NCBI GenBank assembly: GCA_002482715.1
Contig: DLGN01000244.1
Coordinates: 1 to 9,238, forward strand
Origin: Oxalobacteraceae bacterium UBA7693
GTDB lineage: Bacteria; Pseudomonadota; Gammaproteobacteria; Burkholderiales; Burkholderiaceae_D
Direction of reading: 5' to 3'
Length of the DNA: 9,238 bases
Part shown: one piece after another, positions 6,102-9,238 of the stretch
How positions within the stretch are numbered: the first letter of the stretch is position 1
Layout of the letters: each line of letters starts with the position of its first letter
Notes under the pieces: generated by a model
Database searches by the model: none
The model's input: only the letters and a program-made list of their open reading frames with translations
What the model was told of the DNA's origin: nothing
Program-made: the position numbers and the translations under genes

Positions 6102-7053
6102 ACAAATCGTTTATTTTCTAGTCCTTCCCGATACCTTGCTGATTGATTTAGCCGGCCCTGCAGACGCTTTTTTATTCGCAAATCGTCATTTGGGTGAAAT
6201 TCCATTTGAATTACGTTATATCAGCGCAAGATCAAGCGTCGATACTTCGATCGGTTTATCACTCCATCATTTGTCGCCATTACCAACAGAAATTGAAGAA
6301 CACGCGCTGATTGTCATTCCTGGCGTACGCGGTGATAGTTTCGATCATTGCACACCAGCCGCGCTTGAAACCATCAATTGGTTAAGACAATCCGTGAATA
6401 GCAGTCATCGGATTGCTTGCGTGTGTGCTGGCGCTTTGATCGCAGCACATGCAGGTTTACTGAAAAATAGGCGCGCCACGACGCACCACAGCCATTGCAT
6501 AGAACTGGCAGAAATTGATGCAAGTATCCAAGTTGAAGACAACCGGATTTTTGTCGAGGATGGCAATATCTTAACCAGTGCTGGCGTTACAGCTGGGATC
6601 GATCTGAGTTTGCATCTAATCTCACAAATTTGTTCACCAAAGACTGCGATGGCAGTTGCCAGAGCGATGGTGGTGTATTTCCGACGCAGTGGTAATGATC
6701 CACAACTGTCTGCCTGGCTGCAACATCGAAATCATCTGCATCCTACAGTACATAAAATTCAAGACCTCATCAGCCAAGATCCGGCGCACCCGTGGAATCT
6801 GGATGAACTAGCCGCACACGCGTGTACCAGCAGCCGCCACCTGACGCGTCTGTTCAAATTACATGCACAGACATCAGTCCATGACTATCTGACGAGCTTA
6901 CGACTGAGTTTGGCGGATCAGTTGTTAAATCAATCTAATTTGTCGATAGAACGTATTGCAGATGCGGCTGGTTTTGGCTCGGCACGTCAATTTCGACGCA
7001 GTTGGCAGAGCGTTTACAACACATCGCCATCTGCTTATCAGCAACAGCGATAA
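6094..7053 (+). CDS. GlxA-family transcriptional regulator (DJ-1/PfpI-like domain plus AraC HTH)
   Basis: A 319-residue cytoplasmic regulator of the GlxA type. The N-terminal class I glutamine-amidotransferase-like (DJ-1/PfpI) domain, about 4-185, contains LIDLAGPADAF at 16-26, VIPGVRG at 74-80 and the elbow CVCAGA at 109-114, with Cys111 at the nucleophile position. ATTHHSH at 128-134 and TSAGVTAGIDLSLHL at 161-175 follow. The C-terminal AraC DNA-binding domain has helix-turn-helix segments at about 234-255 and 283-305, ending in the usual FRRSW...SPSAY pattern. In this family the N-terminal domain is thought to sense a ligand rather than catalyse. Two adjacent ATGs (6091, 6094) could start it. 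Both overlap the DUF1272 stop and neither has a clear ribosome site. A longer frame from 6019 lies wholly within the DUF1272 gene and its extra residues do not fit the family. The likely target is the adjacent hydrolase operon or itself. Confidence 0.93.
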   Translation: MTKQIVYFLVLPDTLLIDLAGPADAFLFANRHLGEIPFELRYISARSSVDTSIGLSLHHLSPLPTEIEEHALIVIPGVRGDSFDHCTPAALETINWLRQSVNSSHRIACVCAGALIAAHAGLLKNRRATTHHSHCIELAEIDASIQVEDNRIFVEDGNILTSAGVTAGIDLSLHLISQICSPKTAMAVARAMVVYFRRSGNDPQLSAWLQHRNHLHPTVHKIQDLISQDPAHPWNLDELAAHACTSSRHLTRLFKLHAQTSVHDYLTSLRLSLADQLLNQSNLSIERIADAAGFGSARQFRRSWQSVYNTSPSAYQQQR

Positions 7054-7069
7054 TTTCAATTCATCATCT

Positions 7070-7633
7070 ATGTTAAACAAACTAACTACTGCACTAATGC
7101 TGATCGATGTACAACAAGCCTTTGATGAGCCAAGTTGGGGACAACGTAATAATCCACAAGCGGAAAGCAATATAGCGCTTTTGCTAGCCCGCTGGCGACA
7201 AGAAAACATGCCTGTCATTCATGTGCGTCACTTCTCTACGGAAACCAATTCCAGCTTACGCCCAGATCGCCCCGGCGTGGCTTACAAAAACGAAGCAAAA
7301 CCGATTTCAGGTGAAATAGAATTCAATAAGTCAGTCAATAGTGCCTTTATTGGCACAGGCTTAGAGAGCTACCTACATCAGCAAAAAATCAAGACCCTAG
7401 TGATCGTCGGCATCAGCACTGATCATTGCGTTTCAACCACCACGCGTATGGCGGCTAATTTAGGTTTCAGTAATTTATTAGTCAGCGATGCCTGTGCCAC
7501 TTTTGACCGACGTGCGACAGATGGAAAACTGTTCCTGGCTGAAGATGTTCATCAAATTCATCTCGCCAGTTTAGATAGAGAATTCTGTACTGTGCAATCG
7601 ACTCTAGAAATTTTACAGATGTGCTTTGAATAA
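7070..7633 (+). CDS. Isochorismatase-family cysteine hydrolase
   Basis: A complete 187-residue cytoplasmic hydrolase of the isochorismatase-like superfamily. Members cleave amide, vinyl-ether or related bonds of small molecules. The catalytic triad is visible: D13 in LMLIDVQQAF, K87 in EFNKSVNSAF and C120 in GISTDHCVSTTTRMAANLG. The segment LLVSDACATF at 136-145 is also typical. The substrate is not determinable; nicotinamidase-like, isochorismatase or other amide hydrolase activity are all possible. The ATG at 7070 begins 16 bases after the GlxA-type stop. The leader lacks a Shine-Dalgarno sequence, so translation may depend on the upstream gene. An upstream in-frame ATG at 6956 would extend into the regulator gene and adds non-family residues. 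The regulator directly upstream suggests it controls this enzyme or responds to its substrate. Confidence 0.92.
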   Translation: MLNKLTTALMLIDVQQAFDEPSWGQRNNPQAESNIALLLARWRQENMPVIHVRHFSTETNSSLRPDRPGVAYKNEAKPISGEIEFNKSVNSAFIGTGLESYLHQQKIKTLVIVGISTDHCVSTTTRMAANLGFSNLLVSDACATFDRRATDGKLFLAEDVHQIHLASLDREFCTVQSTLEILQMCFE

Positions 7634-7682
7634 GCTGTCATATAATCTTCGCCATCTCCCACTGAATAAGCTAAACCATACT

Positions 7683-8891
7683 ATGTCCAATCGACTACGC
7701 CAGTTTCCCCTCAAAACCTTAGTCCTGAACTGCGGTCTATGTTTTGCGGCGCTATTTAGCCAATCAAGTTTTGCAAGCGAAGACTGCAACTTAAATGGCG
7801 AATCCGTCAGTATGTACAACGGCGCAACCACCGCTGGCAAAACAGGCATCATACGTTGCAAAGATAGGGATACCGGAAAGCTGCTGCGGGAACGTGAAAT
7901 CAAATCGGGCAAATTCTATGGGCTAGCGCGTCAATACCGCGATGGCGTTTTGATCTTGGAGTACACCGATGAAGAAAACGGACAAAGGCACGGTTTGCGA
8001 CGTGAATATGCAAACAACGGCAAACTCATCAAAGAAGAGACCGAAGATCACGGCAAACGTAAAGGCTTGCAACGTGAATGGACACCCGAAGGCAAACTCA
8101 AAAAACTCGAATTGATCGGCAATAGCGAAGCTGAATCTGCCAGCATACGTTGGACTGTGGATGGCGCCATCAACAGTTTGCGGTGCGCGAACAAACCGAT
8201 TTTGGCGCCACACGTCGACGATGCCAGCTTATGCGGATTTAAAGCCAAACCATCTAAGCTCACCTATTTCCACGATGGTGGCCAAAAGCGCGCCAGCGAA
8301 ACACTCTTGGCTGGCGTGGTACAAGAATCCACACAGTTTGACTATAACAGCGGAAAGATTCGTAGCACGAGCGAATTGAAGAACAATGAATTAACCGAAA
8401 CAAGCTATGGCGACAACGGCAACAAACGTTTTCAAGTGGTGTTGAACCTTGCTGAAAAAACACGCGCATTCATTCGCAAATCAGAGTTTCACGAAAACGG
8501 CTCATTAATCAAAGAACAAAAATTCAGCATGCTAGACCAAGATGGTCGACGACGTAATGTATTAACAGAAGAAACCCAGTTTTATCTGAATGGGCAAACC
8601 AGTTCACAAGACCGGTATCGCTACGAAGGCAAAGATTATATCCTCGACGCAAAAACTTTTTCAGACAAAGGCAAACTTGTCGATACAGGCAGTTACGTAA
8701 TCGAATCAGCGTATCGGCGTCGCGCCATTGGTGTCCATCAAAGCTATTTTGAAAATGGCAAACTCGCGGCTGAAAATCATTTTAACAATGCTGGCAAGAT
8801 TTATCGACAGAAGACTTGGAATGAACAAGGTGCTCTGATGAACGATGATGAAGTCTTTGAAGATGGCTCAAGAAAAGCCTATAAAAAATAG
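7683..8891 (+). CDS. Exported MORN-repeat protein (YwqK-like)
   Basis: From the chosen ATG the product has 402 residues. It begins with a signal peptide (basic start, hydrophobic core about 11-26, likely cut after SSFA at residue 31), so it should be periplasmic or secreted. The body carries MORN-type repeats: GLARQYRDG at 80-88, GLRREYANNGKL at 104-115, GLQREWTPEGKLKK at 128-141, FHENGSLIKE at 269-278, YFENGKLAAE at 355-364 and WNEQGAL at 379-385. Four cysteines remain after processing (35, 59, 168, 184) and could pair. Similar proteins are often named YwqK-family antitoxin, but no toxin is visible and export argues against that label. The frame also extends to a TTG at 7626 overlapping the previous stop. 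That start would put 19 polar residues before the signal peptide. No ribosome site precedes either start. The gap to the upstream hydrolase is 49 bases. Confidence 0.82.
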   Translation: MSNRLRQFPLKTLVLNCGLCFAALFSQSSFASEDCNLNGESVSMYNGATTAGKTGIIRCKDRDTGKLLREREIKSGKFYGLARQYRDGVLILEYTDEENGQRHGLRREYANNGKLIKEETEDHGKRKGLQREWTPEGKLKKLELIGNSEAESASIRWTVDGAINSLRCANKPILAPHVDDASLCGFKAKPSKLTYFHDGGQKRASETLLAGVVQESTQFDYNSGKIRSTSELKNNELTETSYGDNGNKRFQVVLNLAEKTRAFIRKSEFHENGSLIKEQKFSMLDQDGRRRNVLTEETQFYLNGQTSSQDRYRYEGKDYILDAKTFSDKGKLVDTGSYVIESAYRRRAIGVHQSYFENGKLAAENHFNNAGKIYRQKTWNEQGALMNDDEVFEDGSRKAYKK

Positions 8892-8937
8892 CCGAAGCAT
8901 CGCGCACTACCACTTTCTTAAAGTATAAAAAATCCAT

Positions 8938-9238
8938 ATGACACACAGCCAACTCAAACCAGTTCACATCGTCACCGCGCTCATTGTGATCGTCTTATGG
9001 GGTATGAATTTTGTGGTGATTAAAATTGGCTTGAAGGGTATTCCGCCACTACTACTGGCAGCATTACGTTTCACTTTTGTCGCCTTCCCTGCAATTTTCT
9101 TTTTAGCTAAACCAAAAGTTGAATTAAAGTGGCTGATCATCTATGCCGCCACGATTAGTTTTGCACAATTCGCGTTTTTATTTTCCGCAATTGCGGTGGG
9201 TATGCCAGCTGGTTTAGCTTCATTAGTTTTACAAGCGC
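8938..9238 (+). CDS. eamA: EamA-family inner-membrane transporter, N-terminal part
   Basis: The first 100 codons of a drug/metabolite-transporter (EamA) protein; the rest lies beyond the right edge. Hydrophobic helices are seen at about 11-28, 37-56, 66-84 and from 89. WGMNFVVIKIGL (21-32), FVAFPAIFF (47-55), SFAQFAFLFSAI (74-85) and GMPAGLASLVLQ (88-99) closely match, from memory, E. coli EamA (YdeD), which exports O-acetylserine and cysteine. About four of the ten helices expected for the family are present. The ATG lies 46 bases after the MORN gene, with no clear ribosome site. The upstream AT-rich TATAAA at 8924-8929 is too close to be a convincing -10 for a normal leader. It may be read from the upstream transcript. 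Substrate assignment rests on resemblance of the N-terminal third only. Confidence 0.85.
   Translation, partial: MTHSQLKPVHIVTALIVIVLWGMNFVVIKIGLKGIPPLLLAALRFTFVAFPAIFFLAKPKVELKWLIIYAATISFAQFAFLFSAIAVGMPAGLASLVLQA

Noticed and set aside
6956..7069. Extended start of the isochorismatase-family gene at 6956
   Set aside because: It would overlap the AraC DNA-binding domain coding region by about 100 bases. The family start fits the ATG at 7070.
7626..7682. TTG start of the MORN protein overlapping the previous stop
   Set aside because: It adds 19 polar residues ahead of a good signal peptide and has no ribosome site. The ATG at 7683 is more natural.
7613..8263. Minus-strand frames within the MORN gene
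   Set aside because: They are antisense shadows without ribosome sites or recognisable products.
7683..8891. Toxin-antitoxin system based on the YwqK-like repeats
   Set aside because: There is no adjacent toxin candidate, and the protein carries a signal peptide.
7070..9238. Functional link between the 'cysteine hydrolase' and the EamA-type cysteine exporter
   Set aside because: The enzyme name refers to its catalytic cysteine, not to cysteine as substrate. The shared word is not evidence of a shared pathway.

Overview
The window looks like chromosomal DNA of a Gram-negative bacterium. It carries an outer-membrane beta-barrel of the LpxR type, a periplasmic-type signal-peptide protein, a ComEC channel and an EamA-type exporter. 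Base composition is moderate and slightly AT-leaning by eye. The ComEC N-terminus, the YjjV-like TatD protein directly ahead of comEC, and the GlxA-type AraC regulator fit a proteobacterium. My best guess is a betaproteobacterium of the Oxalobacteraceae (Undibacterium-like), from remembered similarity only. No rRNA, tRNA, insertion sequence, phage gene or CRISPR array is visible.

Left half, minus strand (about 5496 down to 160): four genes read leftward in the order TatD-family metal hydrolase, comEC, alpha/beta hydrolase, LpxR-family lipid A deacylase. TatD and comEC are separated by 5 bases and comEC starts with GTG, so they are almost certainly co-transcribed and translationally coupled. 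The hydrolase follows after 107 bases and the LpxR-like gene close behind it. The first two genes fit DNA handling (uptake and nuclease activity). The last two are envelope or metabolic genes whose link to competence is positional only.

Centre (5497-5744): a 248-base divergent intergenic region. It holds a good Shine-Dalgarno sequence for each flanking gene, a consensus -10 for the TatD side, and three dyad-symmetric elements. One of these lies inside an unusually long 20-base promoter spacer; another is an 18-base near-palindrome about 95 bases before the rightward genes.

Right half, plus strand (5745 to the right edge): five genes in one direction, closely packed. They are a small eight-cysteine DUF1272 protein, a GlxA-type regulator (DJ-1/PfpI-like domain plus AraC helix-turn-helix) overlapping it by 8 bases, an isochorismatase-family cysteine hydrolase 16 bases later, an exported MORN-repeat protein, and the first 100 codons of an EamA-type transporter that runs off the window. 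Only the first of the five has a clear Shine-Dalgarno sequence. Most likely the DUF1272-GlxA-hydrolase trio is one regulated unit, with the last two genes possibly read through from it.

No obviously new system stands out. The most worthwhile leads are the architecture of the divergent promoter region and the coupled DUF1272-GlxA-hydrolase unit.
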